Source: G963664115 sp965216035 (GTDB lineage: Bacteria > Acidobacteriota > Terriglobia > 20CM-2-55-15). From it: a stretch of DNA of 64,000 nucleotides. Where the stretch lies: positions 1 through 64,000 of the forward strand of contig CBDCFM010000017.1 of the NCBI GenBank assembly GCA_965216035.1, in the 5' to 3' direction. A program made the translations under genes and the position numbers. The notes beneath the pieces are model-generated. The model searched no databases. It was not told the DNA's origin and saw only the letters and a list, made by a program, of their open reading frames with translations. Positions 18,548-27,835 of the stretch are shown here, in pieces (the first letter of the stretch is position 1; every line of letters starts with the position of its first letter).

Positions 18548-18937
18548 TCAGTCTGCCAGCACGGTTCCATCCTCTTTTACCAACCTGTGGATCAGACTGA
18601 CCGGCGTACCGGACCGAGATGGTATCGCGGTCACGGTTATCTTGTCTCCCGGTTGAAGCGACTGCTTAGACAGCCCGTTGGAAATAGACGTGTTTACGGA
18701 GCCGAGTTCGCCCGTCCAGCGCACAACCTCTCCGTTCTCGCCTTCGACGTCCCAGAAAATCAACACATGCGGATTTCTCCACCTGAATTCTGCAACCGTA
18801 CCCTCCAGTATGATCGCTTCGCGTTCGGTCGCGAAGCCCGCCTGGCTGTGATGTGCTCGAACCACACCGCTGCCGGTAGGGGGTAACACGGTTAGGGTGG
18901 CACACACCACCCCGGCCCACACCCATCGCAAAGTCAT
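18548..18937 (-). CDS. DUF6152-like small secreted protein (copy 1)
   Basis: 129 residues. The signal peptide should be cleaved after VRA, leaving a mature N-terminus of His-His-Ser. It is followed by a small beta-rich domain with EGTVAEFRWRNPHVLIFWDV, a WTGELGSV segment, LQPGDKITVTAIPSRSGTP and a short tail. The pattern (AHHS, then a NPH motif, then a PGD turn) matches the DUF6152-type family, whose function is unknown. AGGAGGGG precedes ATG 18937. It is followed 56 bp later by the DPRD-family gene, suggesting joint expression. Paralogues lie at 21488 and 53566. The shared His-His mature end raises the possibility of metal binding (see findings). Confidence 0.8.
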   Translation of the reverse strand: MTLRWVWAGVVCATLTVLPPTGSGVVRAHHSQAGFATEREAIILEGTVAEFRWRNPHVLIFWDVEGENGEVVRWTGELGSVNTSISNGLSKQSLQPGDKITVTAIPSRSGTPVSLIHRLVKEDGTVLAD

Positions 18938-19461
18938 CGGCCCCTCCTGAAACTGGTAGAGATGGCGGGTCGTGAAACCTCAGCTCTCGAGTTGAAGTAT
19001 GAAGCGTATGTCAGCACGCGAACCCGGGGTTGTCAATTGTATTGTCGGTGATCACCGACCTGATTAACGTTCGCATCCCAAACCCGGTGCGCGAGCGCGC
19101 GGGAGGGTCAGCAATATGGACTTCTGAACCGACCCATCGATTACCTTCTGCCGGGCTGGGAGACGTAGTGACCTGTACCACTCAAATCGGGACCAGCGCC
19201 GATGGGTCTTGCCGGGGAGATCGAGGCGCGAGACGGAAGTCGATGTCTTCACATCGACGACGGCTCGTAACGAAGATATCGCCGGCAACCCCCATCGGCC
19301 CAGGGGGTTCGGGCGAAACGGCATTGTCTTCGTCGTTGTCAACTCCTCGCAATGTAGGAGCATTTACTCATCGCCGCGACGTCGTGTCGTCTCGTTGTTG
19401 CCTCCTGGAATCCAACGCCGTTTGGCCCGAACGCTGGTCCCGGTTTGGGTCGTACAGGCCA
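18938..19461. other. Intergenic, presumed promoter region for the DUF6152-like/DPRD pair
   Basis: About 520 bp between the end of the endostatin-like gene and the start of the DUF6152-like gene, both on the minus strand. Short open frames lack ribosome sites, and no family is recognised. I could not pick a promoter with confidence. Confidence 0.4.
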
Positions 19462-20112
19462 CTACTCGATGGCGAAGCAGTAGAACAATCCCGCGCCGCC
19501 TGTGCCCACGAGGTCGTCCTGGCTACAGCCTCTGCTGCCATGTGCCGAATTCCACGATGTGAAACCGCCACCCGTCCGATCGGAATGACCCACCTGAACC
19601 GACCCCGTATCACGGTTACTCGTATAGTTCACGCACGTGTGGTCCATTCCGTCGTCGGGGTAGGTCCGGCCGTCGGGCCGAGAACCCGTCATAATGTCGT
19701 GCATGTTGGGCGTGTCACCGACACCGTTGACCGCAGTCCCTTTTTCCGTGAAAGCTGTCACCTTGCTGAGCGCGTTGCCGTCTCCATGCAATTCGCGAAC
19801 GTTGCGTGCGATCCTCTGGCCCCTGGCGTTGTACCAGGGACCTGTGCCGATGCGGTCTCGGGCATCGATGACCGTCACCCCGTTGTCGCCCGACTTGGTG
19901 CTCAGATACGCCTGAAAAATCCTGGTGCTGCCCGCCTCTTCGGCCAACGTCTGGCAGTGAAAGTCAGCTCCCGTCAACCCGCCCAGATTGGCTCCGTCGC
20001 CCAAACCCACGCTGGTAACGAAGAAACTCATCGGCTGCTGCGCATGTGCAACTACGAGGGGACCCCATAGAGTGATCAAAGTCGCGGCAATTAAGCGTGC
20101 CATCGTATTCAT
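19462..20112 (-). CDS. Secreted endostatin/lectin-like fold protein (copy 1)
   Basis: 216 residues with a signal peptide (to about VVAHAQ). The mature part reads FFVTSVGLGDGANLGGLTGADFHCQ, then a RDRIGTGPWYNARGQRIA block, a HDIMTGSRPDG block, CVNYTSN and a C-terminal FYCFAIE. The GADFHCQ opening and paired cysteines resemble endostatin/C-type-lectin-like domains found in bacterial surface proteins (for example DUF1554-type). Ligand and function are unknown. I chose ATG 20112, preceded by GGGAGA. An in-frame TTG at 20127 overlaps that ribosome site and is not credible. A clear paralogue lies at 43166. Confidence 0.7.
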   Translation of the reverse strand: MNTMARLIAATLITLWGPLVVAHAQQPMSFFVTSVGLGDGANLGGLTGADFHCQTLAEEAGSTRIFQAYLSTKSGDNGVTVIDARDRIGTGPWYNARGQRIARNVRELHGDGNALSKVTAFTEKGTAVNGVGDTPNMHDIMTGSRPDGRTYPDDGMDHTCVNYTSNRDTGSVQVGHSDRTGGGFTSWNSAHGSRGCSQDDLVGTGGAGLFYCFAIE

Positions 20113-20226
20113 GTCGGGTTCTCCCAAGCTCCGTCAGGGTTTCCGAGATAGACGCAAGAACGTCGGCCCGAATCTCCGCTAGTATAGTCAGTCACCGTCC
20201 GCGAATACCACTATTTGATCGGGCCC

Positions 20227-20353
20227 GCGTGCGAGTCCCCACGATCCTCTTCACCACCCTCGACGACCCGTCGGCGCCAGGACACGTTATGCGAATCGAC
20301 GCGGTCGAGCGCAGGGTCTGTCTCCAATCGTTCGAACCCTGGCAAATTGTTTG
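20227..20353 (+). pseudogene. C-terminal remnant of a PQQ-type sugar dehydrogenase
   Basis: The plus-strand frame reads ILFTTLDDPSAPGHVMRID, closely resembling the C-terminus of the intact protein at 51339 (IYFTTYADPDAPGRVMRIE). There is no start and no upstream propeller, so this is the tail of a deleted or degraded paralogue. It lies just upstream of the DPRD-family gene at 20456. Confidence 0.5.
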
Positions 20354-20455
20354 ACAGCGAGATCATCGAAGCTTATCTTCAGGACAGAAAAATCATAGAC
20401 CAGCGGATTTACGAAAGCTCCCGCAAGGAGTTCAAAAGAATGGAAAGGGCTGACA

Positions 20456-21283
20456 ATGCAAAATGACTTTTTCAGTTTGGCGCGTGCTATGGCGCTGGCG
20501 CTCGTTTGTGTGCTGGCAGGTTGCGGCGGGGCCGGGACGCCATCGGAGCAGGACCCGGACACGAATTCATTTGACCCGCGTGATCTCTCCGGAGTCTGGA
20601 TGTTAACGGAAGGGACGAATGCGTTTGCAGGTTTTGGCGCGGATACCCGGCCGCGGCTGACGCCACAGGCCGAGGAGATTATGAGCGGCCGTATTCCTCC
20701 ACGCAGCGTCGATTATCCCCATCTTTCAAACGACCCTGAATATCAGTGCAATCCGGCTGGCTTTCCGAAGCTCTTTTTTGATGCCGAGCCGACGGAAATG
20801 ATGCAGCTGGACGACAGGCTGATCCAGGTCTTTCAGTGGGAAGGACGGCTGCGCTACATCTGGCTGGATGGACGCGAGCTGCCTTCGGGCGAAAACCTGG
20901 AAAACCTGGGACCGGCGTGGTACGGCCACTCAGTGGGTCAGTGGGAAGGAGACACACTTGTCGTTAACACGACAGGCCTCGAAGAGAGAGCGTGGCTGGA
21001 CAGGCCGGGGCATCCGAAAAGCTTACGGGCACGGATCGAAGAGCGCTATACCCGGCTCGACGCCGACAATGTAGAAGTTCTCCTGACCCTCTACGACCCG
21101 GACAACTATACCGCTCCCTGGGAGGCAACCCGGAGAGTCTTCACACGCCAAGCGGATGAGAACTACACTTTTTTCGGGTGGACAGGGATATTCTCAGGGA
21201 TTACGGAGTCCATCTGCGCACCGATGAACGAGGTTGAGGGCTACAACGAGCGGTTCCGGGACCCTGGAGCCCCGGCGCAATAG
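20456..21283 (+). CDS. DPRDxSGxW-family lipoprotein (copy 2)
   Basis: 275 residues with a lipoprotein signal (VLAGC), so anchored in the envelope. Family blocks in order: FDPRDLSGVWML, YQCNPAGFPKL, LDGRELPSGEN, GPAWYGHSVGQWEGDTLVVN, AWLDRPGHPKSLRARIEERY, a DPDNYTAPW block, and FFGWTGIFSGITESICAPM with EGYNERFRDP at the end. The closest relative in the window is 36970, which shares the FFGWTGxFSGITESICAPM ending. GGAAAGG precedes ATG 20456. It stands alone on the plus strand and converges on the DUF6152-like gene at 21488. The function is unknown; conserved aromatic, Asp and Cys residues suggest a defined ligand-binding fold, but this is inference. Confidence 0.8.
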   Translation: MQNDFFSLARAMALALVCVLAGCGGAGTPSEQDPDTNSFDPRDLSGVWMLTEGTNAFAGFGADTRPRLTPQAEEIMSGRIPPRSVDYPHLSNDPEYQCNPAGFPKLFFDAEPTEMMQLDDRLIQVFQWEGRLRYIWLDGRELPSGENLENLGPAWYGHSVGQWEGDTLVVNTTGLEERAWLDRPGHPKSLRARIEERYTRLDADNVEVLLTLYDPDNYTAPWEATRRVFTRQADENYTFFGWTGIFSGITESICAPMNEVEGYNERFRDPGAPAQ

Positions 21284-21487
21284 ACCCATCGAAGTGTCGG
21301 GACAGGTTCAAGTCGGGGGTAACGGAAGCACTCGGGTAAACGTTCTTTGCGTTAATTTGGATGCTCCGATAGATAGTCGCGGAACCGGGACGAGCTTGCT
21401 TCTCGGGCGCCGGAGAAGGGGAACCGCATAGCATCGAGCCCCCTGGGCAGCTCTTCTCCGACGCGCGGCAGTCTTCAGGGGCGGGTT

Positions 21488-21874
21488 CTAGTCACACTCG
21501 CGACACATCATTTCAGTGCCGTCGGGAAGAATAACTCTCACGACGATCGAAGTCGGCGCGCCGTTGCGGGCGGGATGGACGATCGCGGTGATTTCCTGGC
21601 CCACCGTAAGTGTATTCCGGTGATAGCCTTCCCGGGCGAGCTGGCTGACACCTCCGTTCTCGAAGGCCCAATTGACGACCCCACCGTCTGCGTCCTCTAC
21701 GTCCACGTAGTATAAAACGTGGGGATTGCGCCAGACCACTTCAGTCACCTGGCCCTTCAACGTGATCTCCTCGTCCATTGCATACGTCTGCCCACGACCG
21801 TGATGCGCGAATACAGGCGCGGCTACCATGGCCAGCATTAGGACAACTACAAAGAAAGTGAGTGATTGCTTCAT
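21488..21874 (-). CDS. DUF6152-like small secreted protein (copy 2)
   Basis: 128 residues. The signal peptide should be cut after VFA, giving a mature start of His-His-Gly. The domain has LKGQVTEVVWRNPHVLYYVDV, a WAFENGGVS segment, LTVGQEITAIVHPARNGAPTS, and ends MMCRECD, so it carries a CxxC pair absent from the other two copies. ATG 21874 has GGAGAGAG in front and is preferred to the ATG at 21886. It converges on the DPRD-family gene at 20456. The function is unknown. Upstream lie three stem-loops (22001-22092) that may belong to its leader. Confidence 0.8.
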   Translation of the reverse strand: MKQSLTFFVVVLMLAMVAAPVFAHHGRGQTYAMDEEITLKGQVTEVVWRNPHVLYYVDVEDADGGVVNWAFENGGVSQLAREGYHRNTLTVGQEITAIVHPARNGAPTSIVVRVILPDGTEMMCRECD

Positions 21875-22000
21875 GGCTCTCTCCATTACCTTAAAGTTCT
21901 TTCAAGCTACTACGATGCTGCCGAACCGTCAACTTTGAAAACTGACAACGACGACGCTGGCCCGGGGCGCCCCACGCGATACGATCTATAGGGCCCAACT

Positions 22001-22092
22001 GGCAGGCTGGGGGGAAAACGCTCGTTGTTCAGCAGCCTGCCATGCGGCACAGGATGTGCCGCCATTTTCGATGGCAGTAAGCCATTGAAAAT
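22001..22092. other. Three consecutive stem-loops
   Basis: Three perfect or near-perfect inverted repeats follow one another: GGCAGGCTG/CAGCCTGCC (22001-22009 and 22033-22041), GCGGCAC/GTGCCGC (22044-22050 and 22056-22062), and ATTTTCGATGGC/GCCATTGAAAAT (22064-22075 and 22081-22092, one mismatch). No coding frame explains them. They could be a structured leader of the minus-strand gene at 21488, a terminator array, or a mobile-element end. Confidence 0.6.
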
Positions 22093-22166
22093 GTAAGCCA
22101 TGCGAGAATCACACTTCTCGGATGGCGTTGCTGAAAAAGTCATGGATGGCTTTTTCCCACATCCTG

Positions 22167-22264
22167 CTAGAACCCGATCTGCAATGTGAACTGCAGGATT
22201 CCCGGGTCTCGGGAATCGCCGATCTCACCGAACCTGCGAATCGGCGAGCAGTTACTCGGATTGT
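22167..22264 (-). pseudogene. C-terminal tail of a second TonB-dependent receptor
   Basis: The minus-strand frame reads NPSNCSPIRRFGEIGDSRD, then PGILQFTLQIGF and a TAG stop. This is the same C-terminus as the neighbouring receptor (NFGRIRRSEEPRILQFALKWAF). Only the last ~30 residues remain. The final Phe is the usual outer-membrane barrel signature. It shows that a tandem paralogue once lay here and was deleted. Confidence 0.7.
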
Positions 22265-22310
22265 GCCAGGCCCGCAGTCGCCCTCCAAGGCAACTGCGGG
22301 CAGGGCACAA
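22261..22310 (-). terminator. Strong hairpin after the TonB-dependent receptor gene
   Basis: TTGTGCCAGGCCCGCAGTCG pairs with CAACTGCGGGCAGGGCACAA across a short loop, giving a stem of about 20 bp with few mismatches. It lies 9 bp past the receptor stop on the minus strand. There is no long T-run, so termination is inferred from position and stem strength. Confidence 0.5.
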
Positions 22311-22318
22311 CCCTAGAA

Positions 22319-24705
22319 CTAGAACGCCCACTTCAACGCGAACTGCAGGATTCTCGGTTCTTCAGATCGGCGGATCCGACCGAAATTGCGACTCCGAATG
22401 TTGTCCTCCGGATTTACGGGCCGGAAACTGTTCGTCACGTTGTACGCCTCGGCTCGAAACTCCAGCTGCTGGGTTTCGCCCAACTGGAATGTGCGCGCGA
22501 GCGCCACGTCGAAGTCCCAGGCTCCGATCCCCTTAATATTCCGGGGGCCAATGTTTCCATAGGTACCCACTGCGGGTAGATCAAACGCAGCCCTATTCAG
22601 GTACACCGAACCCGGGTCGCCCGATTTGTCCAGGAACACATCGTCGAGCACCTGGTTTGCCCGTTGGTCGGCGACTCCGCTCCGCGCCTGATCCCGGCGG
22701 CGGCCCATGTCCGCGGTCAGAAAGGCACCCGACGACCTTCTGAAGATCGTGGACAGCGACCAGTCGCTGGCCAGAGCCCGCACCGTCGGGTTGGCAAACT
22801 CCGGCGTCTGCAAGACCGACGTCAGATTAAAGACGTGCCGCCGATCGTGGCGACAATTGCCGCGATCGGCAGCCCGATCGCCGGGACGGACGGTCCTGTC
22901 GGGATTGCCTCCATGCCCGCTCTGCGATACGTTGTCATCGCCATAACAGTGTGAGAACGTATAGTTCGAGCCGAAGCTCACGCCGTCGGCAGCCCGACGC
23001 TGGACGGAAACCAGCAGGCCGTGGTAGCTCTGCGTACCCCCGTTCGTGTACTCATCCACATATGAGAGGGTTGTCCCCCCGATGTTCGGATACAATATGT
23101 TCAGGCGCCGACGGTCGTTGAGGTTCCTGGTCGAGGAACACTCTCTGCCTGGCCTGACCGTGAACGGAGCGACCTGTCCGTTATACATACAGTTCCCGTT
23201 GGCGTCTCCGTCCCCGGAAACAAACAGGCCGTAATTGATCGCATTGTTATACCAGATGTGCGCCGCCTGGCTGCCGATGTAGGTCGTCTCCACGGTCAAG
23301 TCGCCCGCGAACTGCCTCTGGATGCTCAGGTTCCACTGGTTCCTTGAGGTCGTGGGAAGGTCGGGCGGAAGCGAGTAGTAGCTTCCAAAAGGCACGAACA
23401 ACGCATCGGGAGTCACCTCCTGAGGCGTCGGGAACGGGTTTCCACCCGGAAAGCCGAGCCAGGGATCGTCACCCCCCCCGCGGGGTTGTCGAGGATGACC
23501 CGGTTGTCCCACGGCGGGGAGATGAAGCCGGCGAACAGTCCGCCCGTCAACTGCTCGTAGGACCTTCCAAAAGCGGCCCGAACCGACATGCGTCCGTCCC
23601 CGTACACGTCCCAGGCCAGGCCCAGCCTCGGCGAGATATCACCCCAGTGGATGTTTTGACCCGACGCCAGGAAGGTACCGTCGCCTCTGGGGGAGCTCCC
23701 CACAAATTCGGAATCGCCGGGGTAAATGAACCCGAACGGAGCGTTGCCGTAAACCGTGGTCTTCTGCCCCGCTGCATACCGGGCTTCGCTGAAATTGTCG
23801 ACAGAACCATTCCGGCGCACCTGCGGAATGTAGGGCTCCCAGCGAAGTCCGTAGTTCACGGTTACAGTGGGCGTCAGCCGCCAGACGTCGGCGCCGAAAA
23901 ACCCTGTGTGCCACTGGGTGACGATGGCGTTGGTTTGCGGAGTTTGTTGGAACTCAGCCACCTCGCCTACGAGGAATTCCGACAGCCCATCGAAATCGAA
24001 GTTGCCCGCCGTCCGGACGTTCGATCTCAGAAACGACATCGAGTATCCCGCGTTCGATCCGAACGTCAACTGGTGATCGCCCCGCGTCAGGCTCAACTCC
24101 TCGGTCAGGGCGAAGCTGTTGCCGATCATCGGCCCGTTGTTCGTTCCGAGTGAGAATCCGTCGTCCACACTCACCCGTGTCTGGTCGTCCTCATAAGAGA
24201 AGATGTTGACGCCCAGGTCCGGGGCCGAGAAAATGCTGCCCTTGGCGCGGACGGCTTCCCATCGGTTCGCGCTCAGGCGGAGTGAGTTGACCGTGGTGGG
24301 GCTGATCAGGTAGGTATGGCCCAGGGCATAGGCTGCGACCCAATTGTCGTAGCCGTTAAAATCCGTAAGCAGGATGTTGCTCTCGTCGAACGAGAACGGG
24401 ACCGCTTCGTCAGGGTCGACGAAATAAACACGCCCGAACAGCGATTGTTCGTCGTTCAACTGGTAGTCGACCCGGCTCAAGACCTGGTGCTCGTCCGTGT
24501 TCTCTTTTACCCCGAAGGTGATCTCGCCGCAGGGATCGTTCGTCGTCGGCAGCCGGGCCGCTAGATTCATCGCCGCGGGGCTGAACAAGGCGGGGTCGAT
24601 CCGGTTATCGACATAGGGCGCTTCCAGTTGGAGTACATCGCCCGAGTTGCAGGCCGCAGAAGCGAAGGTGGTCAAGTCACCCCTCAGCATGTCCGCTGTC
24701 GGCAC
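22319..24705 (-). pseudogene. Oar-like TonB-dependent receptor, 5'-truncated and frameshifted at a C8 run
   Basis: Two minus-strand frames together form the beta-barrel of an Oar-like (carboxypeptidase-regulatory-domain) TonB-dependent receptor. The first (24705 to about 23475) has RIDPALFSPAAMNLAARLPT, VDYQLNDEQSLFGR, YGLRWEPYIPQ and DISPRLGLAWDVYG. The second (to 22319) has SRNQWNLSIQRQ, QSYHGLLVSVQRR, FNLTSVLQTPEF and the terminal FALKWAF. They join at eight consecutive C's on the plus strand (23472-23479). A single-base length change there would restore NPAGG followed by DPWLGFPGG. Upstream of 24705 the frame closes at a TAA, so the regulatory-like domain and plug are missing. Without a plug the protein would not function. 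The frameshift alone might be an assembly error or phase variation. Confidence 0.8.
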
Positions 24706-24913
24706 AAAGACTCTCTCATCGGCTGGGGCCGCACTACAGTGCCCGGCTTATGAAGGGTGCCTTATTCAATGGCCAGCATGGGAACCCGCGAGCGCACAAG
24801 CAATCCAATTCCACAATCCTCACCGGACACGGAGTCAGACGTCGAGAACATTCAAATCGAAACGCTTCCGAAGTAGCTTCTTGCAACCTGCAAACGGTGG
24901 CGGTCATCCAGTT
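24706..24913. other. Short intergenic region between IorB-like gene and receptor remnant
   Basis: No gene is seen. This is where the lost 5' part of the TonB-dependent receptor would have been, so it contains the deletion junction. Confidence 0.4.
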
Positions 24914-27304
24914 TTACCCCCAGCTCAAGTCAAAGTTCTTGATCGGGAGAGACCGGATCCGTTTACCCGTGATTTTGAACACCGCGTTGAGGATCGCCGG
25001 CGGGACCGTAGGGATCGCCTCCTCGCCCGCCCCCGTAATCCACCGGTTCGTCTTGAGAAACGTGATGTTGAGCTCCCTGGGATACTCATCCATGCGGGAA
25101 ACCGGGTACGTGTCGAAGTTGACCTCCACGGCTCGCCCGTCCCGGATCGTGGTCTCCTGGTGCATCAGGTCGGAGTATCCCCACGCGATCTGGCCTTCAA
25201 TCTGCTTCCGGACCGACAACGGGTTGATCAGAGCGAACCCCTCCTCGAACACCACGTCCACGCGATGGAGTCGGAGCTGGCCGCGGCGACTGACTGACAC
25301 GGTGTGCACCTGGGCGCAAATGGTGGATGTGACTCGCGATGGGCGGCGGCGGTCATCGATCGCGATACCTCGGGCCCAGCCCTCGGGTAACGGCCTTCCC
25401 CACCCCGATTTCTCGGCCACCAGGTCGAGAGCCCTCAACCAGTCGTTTTGGTACTGGAAACCTCCGACCCCCGGATTGGGTTCGGCCGGGTTCCGGGCGA
25501 TCAGCTCGCGCCGGTACAGATACGGATCCATGCCGGCGGCGGCGGCGAGTTCATCGATGAAGCTCTCCAAGTAAAAGACGTTCACCCCGGGGCCGGTCGC
25601 GCGACGGGTCCCTATCGGAATGTGGTAGCTGGGAACGTGGGTGGTGCAGCGGTAATTGGGCATCCAGTACGGCGGTGCCGAAACGCAGCGATGCCCCTGG
25701 TCCCCGGACCCCCTCGCCCAGGCTGTCGCGAGGCGCGCCTCCATGGCGATGGGCCAACCGTCGGCATCAAGGCCCGCTTTGAACAGACCGACACCCATGG
25801 GACGATATTTCGTGCCAACGCCCCAGTCTTCCTCGCGGGTCCACATCATCTGAACCGGTATCCCCTTGAGGGCCCGAGCCACCAACACAGCCTGTTCACC
25901 CTGAGGGCCATTGCCGCCGTTGCCATAACCGCCGCCGAGAAACATCGAATGGACGTACACATCCTCGGGGGCGATACCGGTCAACGTTGCGGCTCGTTGG
26001 AGGATCCGCTGTGGGTTCTGATCTCCTGTCCAGATATCGACCCTGTCGTCGGTGACCAGCACGGTCGCGTTCCCCGGTTCCATCCGGGCGCGGGGAGTGA
26101 ACGGCACTGTGTAGGTCGCCTCGATGACCCGGGCCGCCCGGTCCATAGCGGTGTCGACGTCCCCCTCATCGGTGCGTATCATGCCAGGCTCGGCCAGCGA
26201 GGCCATGTGGTCCTCGAGCAGGGAGGCGGAGCTGACGTTGGCGTTGGGGCCGTAGTCCCACTCGATCGGCATCGCATCGAGAGCCGTCTTAGCCCGCCAC
26301 CAGGTGTCGGCGACCACGGCCACCCCGCCGCTAAAGAGTTCGACGCTTCGTGTCTGGTCGTCGAACGGCAAACGCACGGCGGAGTGGACTCCGGGCCGGT
26401 TCCGGATGGCCTCGAAGTCGTAGCTGCGAACGTCGCCCCCCCAGACCGGGCACGACTTGGCCGCGGCGAAGAGCATGCCGGGCAGCCGGACGTCGGGCGC
26501 GTACATCGCCTCGCCCGTCACCTTCAGCGGGACGTCCAGGTTCTTTTGCTCGGTCCCAATCAGCGTGAACTGGTCGGGGGTCTTGATCTTGATCTCCGAC
26601 GGGTTTGGCAGCTCGGTCTGGGCCGCTCTGCCGGCCATCGCTCCATAGGTGGTTCGGCGCCCGGTCGCTGCATGCGTGATGACGCTGTCCTTCGCCACCA
26701 GATCCGCTGCCGGCACGCCCCACTCGTTGGCCGTGGCTAGCAGTAGGCGCTCGCGCGCTTCAGCGCCCGCAAGCTGCAGGTAATAGCGGCCCTCCCGCAC
26801 CGCTCCGCTCGAGTTGATCGTCATTCGCCGGTAAACGCCGCGGGTTCCCGGGCCGCCCAGCGAGGCCGGCGCGGCACTCGCGGGATCGGTGACGCCGTTA
26901 CCTTTCACTTCCAACGTCCACTCCGGGGCCCTTTCCTTGAGGTCACGGTTGGCTGATGCGTACTCCGCCCGGACCTTACTCCAGTCGCACTGCAGCTCTT
27001 CGGCGACCATCATCGGACAGGCGGTCATAACGCCGGTCCCAAGTTCAGTCTGGCCGACACGTATGGTCACCGTCTCGTCGGGGGCGATCGTGATCCAGGC
27101 GTTGATCTCTGGAACCAGCGCATCACGGTACCAGGGCTGGGATGGGACCGCCGCCTGACCTTGCGCGCGTTGGGCTTCGGCGATTTCGGGCGGCAGCCAG
27201 AAGCCGAGAACCATCGCCCCGCCGACCGCGGTGGAGGTGGCCAGGAACTCCCGGCGATCCATATTTTTCTGTTCCTCTATCTGCTTTTTATTCTTGGTCG
27301 TCAT
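24914..27304 (-). CDS. Molybdopterin-binding aldehyde/xanthine dehydrogenase-type large subunit (IorB-like)
   Basis: 796 residues. A Tat signal (DRREFLATSTAVGGAMVLGF) directs the folded enzyme to the periplasm. The rest matches the large subunit of isoquinoline 1-oxidoreductase-type hydroxylases, which bind molybdenum-cytosine dinucleotide. Visible are VRVGQTELGTGVMTA near the N-terminus, a GGGYGNGGNG loop, a VQMMWTREEDW segment and the catalytic Glu761 (TGAGEEAIP). These enzymes hydroxylate N-heterocycles or oxidise aldehydes, passing electrons through the [2Fe-2S] subunit. The partner gene at 27321 lies 16 bp upstream, clearly one operon. AGGAG precedes ATG 27304. The true substrate is unknown. 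No cytochrome or maturation gene is adjacent. Confidence 0.92.
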   Translation of the reverse strand: MTTKNKKQIEEQKNMDRREFLATSTAVGGAMVLGFWLPPEIAEAQRAQGQAAVPSQPWYRDALVPEINAWITIAPDETVTIRVGQTELGTGVMTACPMMVAEELQCDWSKVRAEYASANRDLKERAPEWTLEVKGNGVTDPASAAPASLGGPGTRGVYRRMTINSSGAVREGRYYLQLAGAEARERLLLATANEWGVPAADLVAKDSVITHAATGRRTTYGAMAGRAAQTELPNPSEIKIKTPDQFTLIGTEQKNLDVPLKVTGEAMYAPDVRLPGMLFAAAKSCPVWGGDVRSYDFEAIRNRPGVHSAVRLPFDDQTRSVELFSGGVAVVADTWWRAKTALDAMPIEWDYGPNANVSSASLLEDHMASLAEPGMIRTDEGDVDTAMDRAARVIEATYTVPFTPRARMEPGNATVLVTDDRVDIWTGDQNPQRILQRAATLTGIAPEDVYVHSMFLGGGYGNGGNGPQGEQAVLVARALKGIPVQMMWTREEDWGVGTKYRPMGVGLFKAGLDADGWPIAMEARLATAWARGSGDQGHRCVSAPPYWMPNYRCTTHVPSYHIPIGTRRATGPGVNVFYLESFIDELAAAAGMDPYLYRRELIARNPAEPNPGVGGFQYQNDWLRALDLVAEKSGWGRPLPEGWARGIAIDDRRRPSRVTSTICAQVHTVSVSRRGQLRLHRVDVVFEEGFALINPLSVRKQIEGQIAWGYSDLMHQETTIRDGRAVEVNFDTYPVSRMDEYPRELNITFLKTNRWITGAGEEAIPTVPPAILNAVFKITGKRIRSLPIKNFDLSWG

Positions 27305-27320
27305 CGTCTCTCCTCCACGC

Positions 27321-27779
27321 TTAGGGTTCGATCAAGCCGGCCGCCCGGTGAATCGCATGGCGGATCCGGTGATAGGTCCCGCATCGGCAGGCGTTCGTCA
27401 TCTCGGCATCAATGTCGTCATCCGAAGGATGCGGTTGCGCTCCGAGCAGCGCCGCGGCGGCCATGATCTGTCCCGACTGGCAATAGCCGCACTGGGGCAC
27501 ATCGAACTCCGTCCAGGCGACCTGCACCGGGTGCGACCCGTCGGGGGACAACCCTTCGATGGTGGTGATCCGGGTGCCGACCCCCCGGCTGGCCGGGGTG
27601 ACGCAGGAGCGCACCGCCGCCCCATCGATATGCACGGTGCAGGCCCCACACTGGGCAATACCGCAGCCGTACTTGGTGCCGGTGAGCCCGATCGAATCCC
27701 GGAGCACCCACAACAGCGGCGTCTCCGTTTCCACATCCACGCTGTACTGGATACCGTTGACGATGAGATTGAACGCCAT
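27321..27779 (-). CDS. [2Fe-2S] small subunit of molybdenum hydroxylase (IorA-like)
   Basis: 152 residues, normal for the family. The plant-type [2Fe-2S] cluster is bound by C39, C44, C47 and C59 (CGIAQCGAC). The second cluster is bound by C97, C100, C131 and C133 (CGYCQSGQ and CRCGTYHRI). It relays electrons from the molybdenum site of the IorB-like subunit. There is no signal peptide, so it presumably travels with the Tat-exported partner. GGGAGG lies 8 bp before ATG 27779. It is the first gene of the operon. Its leader contains a GTAGAAGG repeat. Confidence 0.93.
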   Translation of the reverse strand: MAFNLIVNGIQYSVDVETETPLLWVLRDSIGLTGTKYGCGIAQCGACTVHIDGAAVRSCVTPASRGVGTRITTIEGLSPDGSHPVQVAWTEFDVPQCGYCQSGQIMAAAALLGAQPHPSDDDIDAEMTNACRCGTYHRIRHAIHRAAGLIEP

Positions 27780-27798
27780 ATCGTAAGCCTCCCTGTTC

Positions 27799-27835
27799 CC
27801 TTCTACGTTTCCTTCTACTCTACGTACCCTTCTAC
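27799..27835 (-). promoter_or_regulatory. Leader repeat GTAGAAGG, three copies
   Basis: On the minus strand the octamer GTAGAAGG occurs at 27828-27835, 27811-27818 and 27799-27806, within the 60 bp before the IorA-like ATG. It could be a purine-rich RNA leader, a protein-binding site array, or simple-sequence drift. Position just before a start codon makes regulation possible but unproven. Confidence 0.35.

Noticed and set aside
25448..26740. 430-codon plus-strand frame opposite the IorB-like gene
   Set aside because: High-GC shadow of a conserved enzyme; composition is Arg/Gly/Pro/His-rich without motifs.
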